Of a stretch of 64,000 bases of DNA, positions 45,665 to 56,880 are shown one piece after another. A program made the translations under genes and the position numbers. The notes under the pieces are model-generated. The model saw nothing but the letters and a program-made list of their open reading frames with translations. It did no database searches and was not told the origin of the DNA. The stretch spans positions 1-64,000 of the forward strand of contig NW_019776189.1 in NCBI RefSeq assembly GCF_001039355.2, given 5' to 3'. The DNA is from Lingula anatina. Taxonomy: Eukaryota > Brachiopoda > Lingulata > Lingulida > Lingulidae. The stretch's first letter is position 1. Each line of letters starts with the position of its first letter.

Positions 45665-46762
45665 TTATACTCGGTCAACGTCTAATAAGATCCACTGCCA
45701 AACTTGTTCTCTGATGGCATCATCCTGGATATTAGCAAAAATTAAAGAAGATGAATTATTGTATAGAGACTGGTAATAGGTCACGTTTCCATCAAAGTTC
45801 ACTGACATGTGCACGTGACCTATATTCGCTTTGTAAGCCAGAAGACCGAAAACATACACGTCATCAACCCAGTAGAACGGGGTCGTCCACGTTTCTGTTA
45901 TCAGTTTCTCAGCCGTTGTCAGTGTCATCAGAACGGCTGAACCCCCGCAGAAATCTGGGTAATAAGTGTCTAAAAATTCATCACGATTCATGCACCATTT
46001 AGCTTTGGGTTTCCGGCTAACATCGGCATCATAGCCGCCGTACAGAAAGCACTGGAGTTTGTCAGTTAAAGCAGGTGCATACGTGTCAATGTGATATTTT
46101 AATCTGAATATATTAACTAGGACGTCGTCGTCTACTTTTAGAATATACCTAGCTGTGGAGCAGTTGGCTGCATATGTTAACCCAAGCACACCCTTGTACG
46201 TTAGGTTCATGTAATTGTCTATGAAGTCCCCCTGAAGTATATCACCGTGAACCTCGTGTTCTCTCTTGGTGTCCACATCGTAGTCATTATAGCTTGGTAA
46301 TGTACCTAAAACGAAGACCACTTTAATGACAAGTTCAATAACGTTGATGTTAGCCCCCCAGGTTTTCCTGATGAAATCTCGTCGCTTTCGGTTTTCTATT
46401 GCGGAATTAATATAAATTAAAACGTCAATTCCTTGGTCGCTGTCCGCTCTTGTACAGTCCGTTGGAGTCATAATTGTCGTAATATTAGTTAAACCTTTCG
46501 TAAATTTCTCATTTTCTTTATCACTAAACTGAAAAATATCCCTCCACGAGTATTGCCCATAGATGCTCTTTCTATCTTCCCTATTTGACGTTGCAATGCA
46601 GCCAGGTTCGTATATAGCGCGATACCATGCTTTGCACACGTGTTGGACATACACTGTTCCCGCAATGGCTGCCATGACGGCAAGAAGAGGCCACAGACGC
46701 GGCCACCGTCTCATCTGAACAAAATTTCCCAACAGCGCTAGTTTGTACACGGAGAAGCGCAT
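45665..46762 (-). CDS. Glycosyltransferase family 31 (beta-1,3-galactosyltransferase-like), single exon
   Basis: 365-aa type II Golgi membrane enzyme predicted to transfer galactose or GlcNAc in beta-1,3 linkage. A short basic cytosolic tail precedes one membrane helix (WPLLAVMAAIAGTVYV, ~24-39), then stem and catalytic domain. GT31 motifs: RRDFIRKTWG (127-136); IDNYMNLTYKGVLG (181-194); KVDDD (209-213), the DxD nucleotide-sugar/metal site; YPDFCGGSAVLM (268-279, usual form YPPYCSGGGYV); and WVDDVYVFG (298-306, usual form EDVYVG). Several N-glycosylation sequons (NIT, NLT, NCS, NVT, NSS). Length is typical for the family. Intronless coding is common for GT31 genes. The donor and acceptor sugars cannot be told from sequence alone. 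Confidence 0.9.
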   Translation of the reverse strand: MRFSVYKLALLGNFVQMRRWPRLWPLLAVMAAIAGTVYVQHVCKAWYRAIYEPGCIATSNREDRKSIYGQYSWRDIFQFSDKENEKFTKGLTNITTIMTPTDCTRADSDQGIDVLIYINSAIENRKRRDFIRKTWGANINVIELVIKVVFVLGTLPSYNDYDVDTKREHEVHGDILQGDFIDNYMNLTYKGVLGLTYAANCSTARYILKVDDDVLVNIFRLKYHIDTYAPALTDKLQCFLYGGYDADVSRKPKAKWCMNRDEFLDTYYPDFCGGSAVLMTLTTAEKLITETWTTPFYWVDDVYVFGLLAYKANIGHVHMSVNFDGNVTYYQSLYNNSSSLIFANIQDDAIREQVWQWILLDVDRV

Positions 46763-47838
46763 TTTGGAGATTGTGCTTTATCGAAGTAAAATTAAAAGTG
46801 TATCATAAATCTTCTATATGCTTTAATTATACGAGCTTGCATCCAGCATAGAAGCTTGTCATATATTATGATTCTGTTAGAAGTTGTATCAATAATTCAA
46901 CGACAACACGTCAAACACGTGTGCTCATCTGGAATACCGGCTCTTTAAGACTATATAGTTATAATATAAGTCTGAGATCCGAGAATTACTGTCATTCATA
47001 TATATATATTCAATAATACTCTGTGAAGACATTTGTCGCTGGCCCCTCTTCATTTCCGGGTGACTTTCGACATTAAATGTCGGAATCACTCAATTATAAT
47101 ATAACGGCAGTTACTCCATATATGTCCCGTCGTGGTTTTGTGATCCATTTTGTTTATACAGTGTCATTACAAAGTCGGATCCACGTAAGTTGTGTGGGAT
47201 ATTAATTCACCTTTACAGTGTATAAATCTACATAAATACCACGCTTCAACGATATTCTATTCCCTTGCATGTTTTCATGTCTTTAGGCCATGGTGAATAT
47301 TTCAGTTGCTATTCGCCCGCATAGTTCGTTTTAAACGCTACAGAGTCCACATAAAATATGAAATGCCTGGTTGCGTTTCAGTTTACGAATGCATTGTTTT
47401 TAACCTATATATAAGGTAGCTGAATTAGAAATGCAGTGGCGGATTTAGAGGGGGTTAGGGAAAAAAATCCACCAATGGTCCCCTCTTGAAATTAGAATTT
47501 TGACTAGCTGAATCATAGTTTTAAACCGTACGAAATGGCACCGTTCGCCCTCTAAAATACCATTTTTTCAGGGCCCTTCAGCGGCCCTCGAACACCACGC
47601 CCTGGTTTCTCTGAGACTCCCTGTATCTGGGGATACACTCGAACTCTGGAAACTCACCCAGTTCATGCTTGTCAGGTGGTTAAGCTGTATTAAAATGTTA
47701 TATGGTGTTTTAAACATACGTACAAATACTATTTGGAAATTTACAAATATTACATTTTTATGTCTAAATTACTCTACAAAGCTACTGATCATGATCTTTC
47801 CCGTGATGTTGATATGCCCTTCTGAAATGTCAGGTAGA

Positions 47839-48181
47839 CATGGGCCCCGTAACTCGAAAGCGTCGCGCATTGCGACCGAGGTAGTCCCTCACCTGATAAG
47901 GAAAAAGACTTCTAGAAAAGCACTTTCGCTAAAAGATTCATAGTGCCAGACAATTTTCATATTGTGGCAATAGTTTTACTGATTATCTGCATTCACAGTG
48001 AAAATTGTCTGGTCCTATGAATCTTTTAGCGAAATGAAACGATAGACCACCGCAGGTGAGGGACTAAGCGCAAGCATCTCGATTCCATAACTCGCCCATC
48101 CTCGTCCCATATAATACTTTGTAGCCTCTATGTGACATCACTATTCGCAATGCGCGATACTTTCGAGGTATGGGGCCATGG
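47839..48181. mobile_element. Long-hairpin MITE (foldback element), ~340 bp
   Basis: The outer arms pair: CATGGGCCCCGTAACTCGAA / reverse complement of TTCGAGGTATGGGGCCATG, continuing through CGCGCATTGCGA and GTCCCTCACCTG. The inner arms pair again: GCTAAAAGATTCATAGTGCC-AGACAATTTTCA against TGAAAATTGTCTGGTCCTATGAATC. A ~40-bp loop remains, so nearly the whole element can fold. No coding. Confidence 0.8.
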
Positions 48182-48197
48182 TGTTCTAAGGGTGTGT

Positions 48198-48427
48198 TCA
48201 GAATAAATCTATCGAACTAGATACTGCGCGCTAACTCCACGGGGACTCTCGTAGAATGCAATCCGATTAACAACTTAATAAGCCTCTTCTGGCGTTGAGT
48301 AGAACAGAGAAAAGTTGTGATAAGACGAGTAGGCCTACGTTAGAAACAAGAGGAGACGTGTTGATCTGTTAATATGATTCCAGCGAGAGTCTCCGTGGAG
48401 TAAGTGCGCAGTAGCTAGATTCTGATT
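48198..48427. mobile_element. MITE with TCAGAAT...TACTGCGC inverted ends, ~230 bp
   Basis: The left end TCAGAAT, CTAGATACTGCGCGCTAACTCC, GGACTCTCG pairs with the right end CGAGAGTCTCC-GTGGAGTAAGTGCGCAGTA-GCTAGATTCTGA; the left arm has a small insertion. It starts 17 bp after the previous hairpin element. A related fragment lies at 41136-41245. Confidence 0.75.
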
Positions 48428-49127
48428 GAATCGACATTTAATTAGATATGGCATAGAATCTCGATTCCAAGTGTAGGGTGGGTCGAGTTACGACTTAAGT
48501 ATTATTCAAAGCTCCTTTTTAGGAGGAAATTTTGATTTTTTTTGTGGTTTGATTTCATCAGTTTTTTAAAAATGCAAAACCTATTTTTAAAGCTTTGTTC
48601 TAATATCCTATATATGCTCCTGTAGTTTTTACAAAGAAAACGGCTTGTTACAATTAAAACTAAAGAGCTGAGAAGAGTGGGGGTAGCTAATTTGTTTTTC
48701 CATCATAAGCAGTGTTATCAGCGCCTTTTTCTGCAAATTTTAACAGAGCTGTGAATGAGATTTGTTGGAGTTATTTCATTCTTAAATTTGAATTCTCCAT
48801 TTCTAAAAGAAAACTTTGTGCTACTCTCCTGTGAATAGATCTTTTCTCTAAATTAAGTTCTGTTGAAGGTGAAAGGGTAATGGCGTCTAATTGTTTTTCC
48901 AACTTTCGGTTAGCAATGTGAATGCATTTTCATGCGTATTTGAACATAACAACGATAGCAGATATTCCTAGCTAATTCATTTCTGCATTTTAGATGTCCA
49001 TTTCGTAATTTCCAAAGAAAAAATTACATTACTCTTTTGTGAACAGATTTTTCTTCTGTGAAATGAAGTCCATATTTTACAAAAGCCAGTTCTCAGTTTT
49101 ACTATCTATTATACTAGAAACATATTG

Positions 49128-49135
49128 TGACGTCA
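49128..49135 (+). promoter_or_regulatory. Full CRE palindrome TGACGTCA upstream of the repeat-protein gene
   Basis: Perfect CREB/ATF consensus ~140 bp before the start codon at 49275. Confidence 0.4.
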
Positions 49136-49274
49136 CAGTAATATCCAAGATATGACGTACCGTCAGGAAACGTAAACATTCAGTTGAGGACTGAGATCGA
49201 CAACGTCAAGACGTGTATTTTCGTATCTCCTCAATATTTTTCAAAATCGGTTAAATTGTATTTAAAATTTCCAA

Positions 49275-52200
49275 ATGCCCGTACTGTGTGAGCCTTTTAA
49301 CACAGCTTGGATAAGAACGCGAGAAAGATTCAGCCATGCAGCGCAATTTATAAGGCAGCGGCTAAGAAGAAGAAGAGTTAATCCAAACTCTCGAGCTCCC
49401 TCTCCTATGCCTGCCGCCCCACCTCCCAGCCCGACTCCAACAGGAAAGGTTAAGTAGTCTAAGTTTTCTTTTCGTTAAAATCTGCATAAATCTCCAAGTT
49501 TTACGGCGTGAAATATTTTTTCTTATTTTGCAGATATTTTTTTTTATTAATCTTATGTTAACTTTCAGGTCGATTGTAGCTCAGCCCCCCCCCCCCCCCC
49601 ACACACACACACACACCTCACCAGCTCCACTCTTTAGCATTACTTACTAATTGCTCCCTTACCTTCAGCCCTAGTTACAAACTGTTCTAAATTATCACAT
49701 CTGTGCAATAATGCATTTTGTGAAAACTATTCTATGGTTATCTTTTTTCTTGTTTTGTCATTGTTTCGTTATAAGAAATGCATGTGCACATCTCAACACA
49801 ATCAATAGAATACGAAACCATGGCTATTCTAAATGACAACGAATCAAAAGTTGTTTAAAGATGGCGGTAATGCAGAGGAGGTTGTTTGATCAATCGCACA
49901 GATTTGTTGTTTTCCCGCATTTTCTGTGTGACAAAAATAATAAGAGGGATGATGTAACATAGTTTGTGATTATAGCATCAAAGTGTTAATGTCTTGATTG
50001 CGTATTCCGCAGAAAAAAATTAGCTGGCAACTACCTGGGGAATGGAGTACAAAGCGCAAACTGAAGAAAGCTGATCTGGAAGCTACTGATAAACGGATGG
50101 GTCTCGCTGGCCAAGCATGGACCATTCAAAGCAAGGATGCCAGACCTGCCACCCCAGGCCCTAAGAGGTAAACATGCAGAGATTTAAACACTTGATTGAT
50201 ACCGCTCTTTTGGAACATAGTGCATTAGCAGGCCCATAGCCAGCAATTTTAAAAGGGGCGTTCTTTTTCTGAAAAAGTGGACCTTTTACAATGAAACCTT
50301 CATGTACCTAGATCGAATTTTACCCAAAATGGACCTTTTCTGGACAAAAAGGGTGGTTCTTTTGACCCCCCCCCCCCCTCGGCTACGGGCCTGGCATTAG
50401 TGTCTACAGGGGAAAGTTGTTCCCAACCCTCTCTCTCTCACCCCGATCCTTCTGTTGAAAACCTGGGTCAGCTTTAGTTCTACTATATCCTATTATATAT
50501 GGTAATCTCAGTGAATTGGGACATATTCTCTCAAATTTATGTTAACATTTCTAGGCTGAGAAGGCCTGAGACTGCTGCTAAAAAACGAACCCAAGATGAG
50601 ATTGAGAAAGAACATGAAGAAAGACTTAAAAAGAAACAAGAATCTTTGCACCAGATTGCTGAGGAAATTAGGGCAAAAAATAAGAAAGCATCTTTGGTAT
50701 GTATTGATTTAATTATTATTATTTCTTGACACATCATCTTTGATGACCAGCTACAAAATTCATGGTTGGCAAAGCATAGGAACTTTTTGTAATATAACTT
50801 TATAATCCTGATTTAATGTTTCAGCTGTCTTTTAGTCGATGAGTAAATGGTATTGAATACATATTACCTAGGCCTCAAATTCTGCAAGTATAAATTATAA
50901 GTTTCCAAATTCAAGGCACAGCTGTCAAATTTGAATTACTTTCAGGCTTTCAAGGATCGAGCTGCCCAGCAACAAACAGACAAAATCAAGAGTGCTATGG
51001 TCACTGTTAATCAAAAGCAAGTACGCTTTGAAGAGCGCCAGCGTCAGCTCCTGGATGAAAAACGTCGCAAGCGTGCTAAAGAAGAAGAGAAAAGACAAAA
51101 GGTTAGTTTTCATTATTATGTAAATAAAGCACATGTTAAATGGGTTGTCCAGAACACTTACTTTTCCTTCAGGCTTCAATCTTTGTATAGGATGTTTTGA
51201 TAATAGAAGACAGCCAATATCAGATGTGAAGCAAAAGGACAATAAAGGATAATGTCATCATTTTCAGTTCATTATATGTAGTGTACCTGTTTTGGTATGC
51301 ATGCCTCTGTGTGTGTGCATGCAGGCACTGAATATGTGTGTGAATGTGAATATGAATTCTTTTCATTTATTCCCTTGAGAGCTGCTTAAATTTGAAATGG
51401 TTTGCTTTTTAAATGTTTGCTAATTTTTGTAGGTCTTTGATAGAAAAGCAAAGCTGGTTAGTCGACCAGCTGAAGATGCAGCACAAGTTGCTGAAAGCAC
51501 ATCAGAGGAACTCCTCGGGGCTATTGGAGGTCGATCACCAACCCCACCCCCAACCCCCAGGAGGGTGCTGCCAGCCAGACTCCCCAAATTGGAGCATGCT
51601 CCCTCATTGTCTCTAGAGCATGATGGCTCCAGTAAAAACAGCCTCAAGGAGAATCCTTGGGGTTCTGCCTCCTTGCCCAGTGTGGCTGCAACTGAGGTTC
51701 TTGGCACTGAAGTCTATAACATCCACAACTATGACCTTGAGGACTATACCGTTGAGAACTATGGCATTGAAGTCTATGGCAATCTGGAACAAACCATGGC
51801 TTCAGCTGGCAAAACATCTGTCAGCAAGAGGAAGAAGAAAAACAAGAGCAAAAAGGGTAAGAAATTTTTGCCAAGAAAGAAGACCTGCAGCAACCTCGAT
51901 TGCCCACACCACTATCCAACGGCAAACAACACCAGTGTGACCAGTATGCCTGAAGTGGACACCACTGGCATCAGGCAAAAACCGCCTGTCACTGTGACCA
52001 GTATGCCTGAAGTGGACACCACTGGCATCAGGCAGAGACCACCTGTCACTGTGACAAGCATGCCTGAAGTAGACACCACTGGCATCAGCCAGAGACCACC
52101 TGTCACTGTGACCAGTATGCCTGAAGCAGACACCACTGGCATCAGCCAGAAACCACCTGTCACTGTGACCAGTATGCCTGGAATGGACACCACTGGCATC

Positions 52201-54862
52201 AGCAAGAGAACACCAGTCACTGTGACCAGTATGCCTGAAGTGGACACCACTGGCATTAGACTGAGACCACCTGTCACTGTGACCAGTATGCCTGACGTAT
52301 ACACCACTGGCATCAGCCAGAGACCACCTGTCACTGTGACCTGTTTGCCTGAAGTTGACACCACTGGCATCAGCCAGAGACCACCTGTCACTGTGACCAG
52401 TATGCCTGAAGTNNNNNNNNNNNNNNNNNNNNNNNNNNNNNNNNNNNNNNNNNNNNNNNNNNNNNNNNNNNNNNNNNNNNNNNNNNNNNNNNNNNNNNNN
52501 NNNNNNNNNNNNNNNNNNNNNNNNNNNNNNNNNNNNNNNNNNNNNNNNNNNNNNNNNNNNNNNNNNNNNNNNNNNNNNNNNNNNNNNNNNNNNNNNNNNN
52601 NNNNNNNNNNNNNNNNNNNNNNNNNNNNNNNNNNNNNNNNNNNNNNNNNNNNNNNNNNNNNNNNNNNNNNNNNNNNNNNNNNNNNNNNNNNNNNNNNNNN
52701 NNNNNNNNNNNNNNNNNNNNNNNNNNNNNNNNNNNNNNNNNNNNNNNNNNNNNNNNNNNNNNNNNNNNNNNNNNNNNNNNNNNNNNNNNNNNNNNNNNNN
52801 NNNNNNNNNNNNNNNNNNNNNNNNNNNNNNNNNNNNNNNNNNNNNNNNNNNNNNNNNNNNNNNNNNNNNNNNNNNNNNNNNNNNNNNNNNNNNNNNNNNN
52901 NNNNNNNNNNNNNGAAGCAAAAGGACAATAAAGGATAATGTCATCATTTTCAGTTCATTATATGTAGTGTACCTGTTTTGGTATGCATGCCTCTGTGTGT
53001 GTGCATGCAGGCACTGAATATGTGTGTGAATGTGAATATGAATTCTTTTCATTTATTCCCTTGAGAGCTGCTTAAATTTGAAATGGTTTGCTTTTTAAAT
53101 GTTTGCTAATTTTTGTAGGTCTTTGATAGAAAAGCAAAGCTGGTTAGTGGACCAGCTGAAGATGCAGCACAAGTTGCTGAAAGCACATCAGAGGAACTCC
53201 TCGGGGCTATTGGAGGTCGATCACCAACCCCACCCCCAACCCCCAGGAGGGTGCTGCCAGCCAGACTCCCCAAATTGGAGCATGCTCCCTCATTGTCTCT
53301 AGAGCATGATGGCTCCAGTAAAAACAGCCTCAAGGAGAATCCTTGGGGTTCTGCCTCCTTGCCCAGTGTGGCTGCAACTGAGGTTCTTGGCACTGAAGTC
53401 TATAACATCCACAACTATGACCTTGAGGACTATACCGTTGAGAACTATGGCATTGAAGTCTATGGCAATCTGGAACAAACCATGGCTTCAGCTGGCAAAA
53501 CATCTGTCAGCAAGAGGAAGAAGAAAAACAAGAGCAAAAAGGGTGAGAAATTTTTGCCAAGAAAGAAGACCTGCAGCAACCTCGATTGCCCACACCACTA
53601 TCCAACGGCAAACAACACCAGTGTGACCAGTATGCCTGAAGTGGACACCACTGGCATCAGGCAAAAACCGCCTGTCACTGTGACCAGTATGCCTGAAGTG
53701 GACACCACTGGCATCAGGCAGAGACCACCTGTCACTGTGACAAGCATGCCTGAAGTAGACACCACTGGCATCAGCCAGAGACCACCTGTCACTGTGACCA
53801 GTATGCCTGAAGCAGACACCACTGGCATCAGCCAGAAACCACCTGTCACTGTGACCAGTATGCCTGGAATGGACACCACTGGCATCAGCAAGAGAACACC
53901 AGTCACTGTGACCAGTATGCCTGAAGTGGACACCACTGGCATTAGACTGAGACCACCTGTCACTGTGACCAGTATGCTTGACGTATACACCACTGGCATC
54001 AGCCAGAGACCACCTGTCACTGTGACCTGTTTGCCTGAAGTTGACACCACTGGCATCAGCCAGAGACCACCTGTCACTGTGACCAGTATGCCTGAAGTGG
54101 ACACCACTGGCACAAGCAAGAGACCATCTGCCACTGTGACCAGTATGCCTGATGTGGACACCACTGGCATCAGCAAGATACCACATGTCACTGTGACCAG
54201 TATGCCTGAAGTGGACACCACTGGCATCAGACAGAAACCACCTGTCACTGTGACCAGTATGCCTGAAGTAGACACCACTGGCATTACCCAGAAACCACCT
54301 GTCTCTGCTCAGACCAGCACTGAAATAGCCCCAGCTGTCAAAGCTTACTTGATCAAGGTGCGTGAGAGTGAGGTCCGTGTGGACAATGTTGGCCCCAAGA
54401 TCATTCAAGTCCAGGAGAGCAAAGTGAAAGTGGATACAACTGCTCCATCAAAAGCACCAACTGTCTGTAAGAAAGTTTTCTTTTTATACGTTATCTACAA
54501 TACTTTCTGTCCACCATTGCTGACATCATAGTACTGTGAAAAAATATGACCTATTTTGTGTAAGTTTTCATTGACAAGAATCTTTCATATACCTCATCAT
54601 TTCATATGCCAGCTGGCAATACTAATTCATAAATTCTAATTGTGGTTTGATTATTTTTTAAATTTTTTGATGAAGGGGCACCTATGTATGTTTTTTCACT
54701 TCTTTTACCCCAGATAAAGTTGAAGAGGACCTAATTCATACTAAGTCCATCTCTCATGCCTCCACCACTGGGAGTACTGGCAGTGCTGTCTGGTACTTTG
54801 AGCCTCCTGAGAACCAACGTGCTGAAAACATGACTCCAACAGATGAAGAATTCTATGGATAA
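49275..54862 (+). CDS. Unrecognised basic coiled-coil protein with twelve 19-residue repeats, 6 exons
   Basis: I do not recognise this protein. Exons: 49275-49448, 50013-50167, 50555-50696, 50946-51101, 53119-54466, 54714-54862 (707 aa if the second copy of the large exon is used). Residues 1-58 are basic then Pro-rich (FIRQRLRRRRV ... PMPAAPPPSPTPTGK). Residues ~100-210 form a long charged helix or coiled coil (DEIEKEHEERLKKKQESLHQ; RFEERQRQLLDEKRRKRAKE). Exon 5 adds a Pro-rich patch, acidic Tyr repeats (YNIHNYDLEDYTVENYGIEV), a Lys patch (KRKKKNKSKKG) and tandem VTVTSMPEVDTTGISQRPP units. Exon 6 ends ENMTPTDEEFYG. No signal peptide, no membrane helix; probably a disordered cytoplasmic, cytoskeletal or ciliary protein, which is inference. 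Exon 5 also exists as an incomplete copy at 51433-52412. The sixth exon joins in frame (phase 1). Confidence 0.75.
50229..50393. mobile_element. CAGGCCCGTAGCC-type MITE, copy 2, with target duplication
   Basis: 165 bp with inverted ends CAGGCCCATAGCC / GGCTACGGGCCTG. GCATTAG occurs directly on both sides (50222-50228 and 50394-50400), a 7-bp target-site duplication. The interior matches the copy at 42541. It sits in intron 2 of the repeat-protein gene. Confidence 0.88.
51228..52412. repeat. First copy of a 1,185-bp duplicated block, cut by the assembly gap
   Basis: Bases 51228-52412 correspond one-to-one with 52914-54098 (offset 1,686). The block covers the end of intron 4 and most of exon 5. 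I saw three differences, each changing an amino acid: Arg/Gly (SRPAED / SGPAED), Lys/Glu (KKGKKF / KKGEKF) and Pro/Leu (MPDVYT / MLDVYT). Confidence 0.95.
52413..52913. other. Assembly gap (run of N)
   Basis: About 500 N, a typical default gap length, so the true size is unknown. It begins inside the 57-bp repeat array and ends where the duplicated block restarts. Confidence 0.99.
52914..54098. repeat. Second copy of the 1,185-bp duplicated block
   Basis: Near-identical to 51228-52412. This copy continues through the rest of exon 5 to a working donor at 54467. Confidence 0.95.
53625..54310 (+). repeat. 57-bp coding minisatellite, twelve 19-residue units
   Basis: The period is exactly 57 bp. 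The consensus unit is VTVTSMPEVDTTGISQRPP. Positions E/V, R/S, Q/K/L and R/K/I vary; TTG is fixed and SMP nearly so. The other copy (51939-52412) shows eight units and a part of a ninth before the gap. Being a multiple of three without stops, the array is also open in antisense frames, which are not genes. Confidence 0.95.
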
Positions 54863-55765
54863 GAAAATATTTAACATCAGTGGATATGTGCAGACAGATA
54901 TATACGGTTAAACTACAATTTTTTAATATTTTATTTTGTCTACTTGGCACTGGTCAGTTTTCTAATAGGCAGTAGCATATATACTACAATTAAAGATCAA
55001 AATTTAGCAAAATTTCTCAATAGTTCCGTACATGTATGTATATTTTCTTTAAGTTCATTACACCTTACTAGACATGTTGGGTAAAGAGATATGAAACAAT
55101 GGGTCATGGTTTATTGGAATTCAGCTAAATTATTTCCTTTTTTTTTTTAACTACTTGAAAATATTTTTAAAATGCAAACGTTGTTGAAGATTGTTTGAAA
55201 AGTTTTATTGTTTAAATTCAATTCAAAATTGTATTTAATTGTGGCGTGAGATTTATAGAAATTTCAGAATTGATTTTGCAGTGATTATTCTGAGACCCAG
55301 GTAAAGAAATGTCGAGTTGAGGTTCAAGTCTACAATTACGCTGTTAATCGCACTGTTTTATCTGCCCCAAATATGTAGATCCATGTTAAATTATGAGTCC
55401 GAGTTATACATAAATTCTTTTCTGGCCACTAATACAAATCATGTTACTTTTAGTTGTTGTCACATTGCATTATATCTTTTGACATCGCAAAATATACTAT
55501 AACCTGTTTTTTAGGCTGTTCGACATATATTTTGAAAATTATCAAGACCAAGTTACAAGAAGATGGCCAGATATTTTCACTTTCATTTTAGCCCCAGTCA
55601 TACAGCAGAGCAGGAAGGTTATTCTACTAAGGACTGCATGGATAATTTTCTAAAAATTTTTACAAACCTTAATTTGACTCATTTTGATGACATAATTTTA
55701 GATATATAAAATTGAATAATTCTCTATTTAGGCTTTTTGAAGATAATTTAACTATTTATAATTAA

Positions 55766-56880
55766 TTGCTTCCTCATTCAATATTTTATTTTTTTTATAC
55801 TTTCCTTTTCTCCACTAACATACCACCACTCCATCAATTTCCCCCACTTTCCCTTTTCTTCCCTAACACACTTCTCAATCAATTATACCCTTTCCACATT
55901 ACCTCCCCCAACTTCTCCCCTAACACACCACTTCTCCCTCGATTCCCCTACAACACAACCTCTCCCTAACTTGCCCCTTTTTTCCACTACCAGACTTCTC
56001 TCTCAATTTCCCCCAAAACACCACTTATTCCCCACTTTCCTCCCCCTACTACACCACTTCTCCTTCAATTTCCCCTTCAACACCACATATCCCCACTTTC
56101 CCTTTTCTCTCCTACTACATCACTTCTCCAACATTTCCCCTTTTTTCCCTACTTCACCACTTTTCCCTCAATTTTCCTTTCTCCAATATTACACCACTTC
56201 TATATTTCCCCAAAAACACCACCTCTTCCCACTTTTTCTTTTCTCCCCTAACACACCACTTCTCCCTCAATTTCCCCTACTACACCACTCTTTCCTTTCT
56301 TTCCCCTTTTCTCTCCTACCTCACACCACTTTTCCCTCAATTTTCCCTTTTCTCCCAACCACACCACTTTTCCCTCAATTTCCCCTTTTCTCCCTACCAC
56401 ACCATTTTTCACTCAATTTTCCCTTTTCTCCCTACCACAACACGTCCCCTCAATCTCCCTTGCCACACCACTTTTCCTTAAATTTTCTCTTTTCTCCCCT
56501 ACTATGCCACTTTTCCCTCAATTTTCACTTTTCTCCCCTACCACACCACTTTTCCCTCAATTTTCACTTTTCTCCCTACCACACCACTTTTCCCTCAATT
56601 TCCCTTTTCTCCCCTACCACAATACTTTTCCCTCAATTTTCACTTTTCTCCCCTACCACACTACTTTTCCCTCAATTTTCCCTTACAACACCACTTCTCT
56701 CTAACTTTCCCCTATTCATCCCTACCACAACACATCTCCCTCAATCTCCCTTGCCACACTACCTTTCACTAATCTTCCCATTTTCCCACAGCATCAATTT
56801 TTTTCTCTACCACACCAAATTTCTCCATTTTATTTTCTCCTGTTTGATTTACTCTCCACTTTTAAATTTATATTTTTGAT
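55766..56880. repeat. 1.1-kb polypyrimidine-rich tract with ~40-bp degenerate repeats
   Basis: The plus strand is overwhelmingly C and T. A loose unit CCACTTTTCCCTCAATTTTC plus CCTTTTCTCCCCTACCACA recurs many times. The 302-residue open frame here (Phe/Pro/Leu/Ser/His only) results from the lack of purines, not from a gene. Confidence 0.9.

Larger units (their letters stand above)
46763..49274. other. Intergenic between GT31 and the repeat-protein gene; holds two hairpin MITEs
   Basis: No coding supported. It contains the elements at 47839-48181 and 48198-48427. At about 47,431 a GCAGTGGCGGATTTAG motif resembles a common invertebrate repeat end, but no matching far end was found. A TGACGTCA lies close to the next gene. 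Confidence 0.6.

Noticed and set aside
47431-47660. GCAGTGGCGGATTTAG motif resembling a repeat end
   Set aside because: No matching inverted end or target duplication was found, so no element is called.
53488-54408. Long antisense open frames (306 and 228 residues) over the repeat array, and their equivalents over the first copy
   Set aside because: A 57-bp repeat lacking stops in those frames stays open automatically; no family resemblance and the sense exon is well supported.
55971-56879. 302-residue open frame rich in Phe, Pro, Leu and Ser
   Set aside because: It comes from a nearly purine-free tract, where stop codons cannot occur; no splice, start or domain support.
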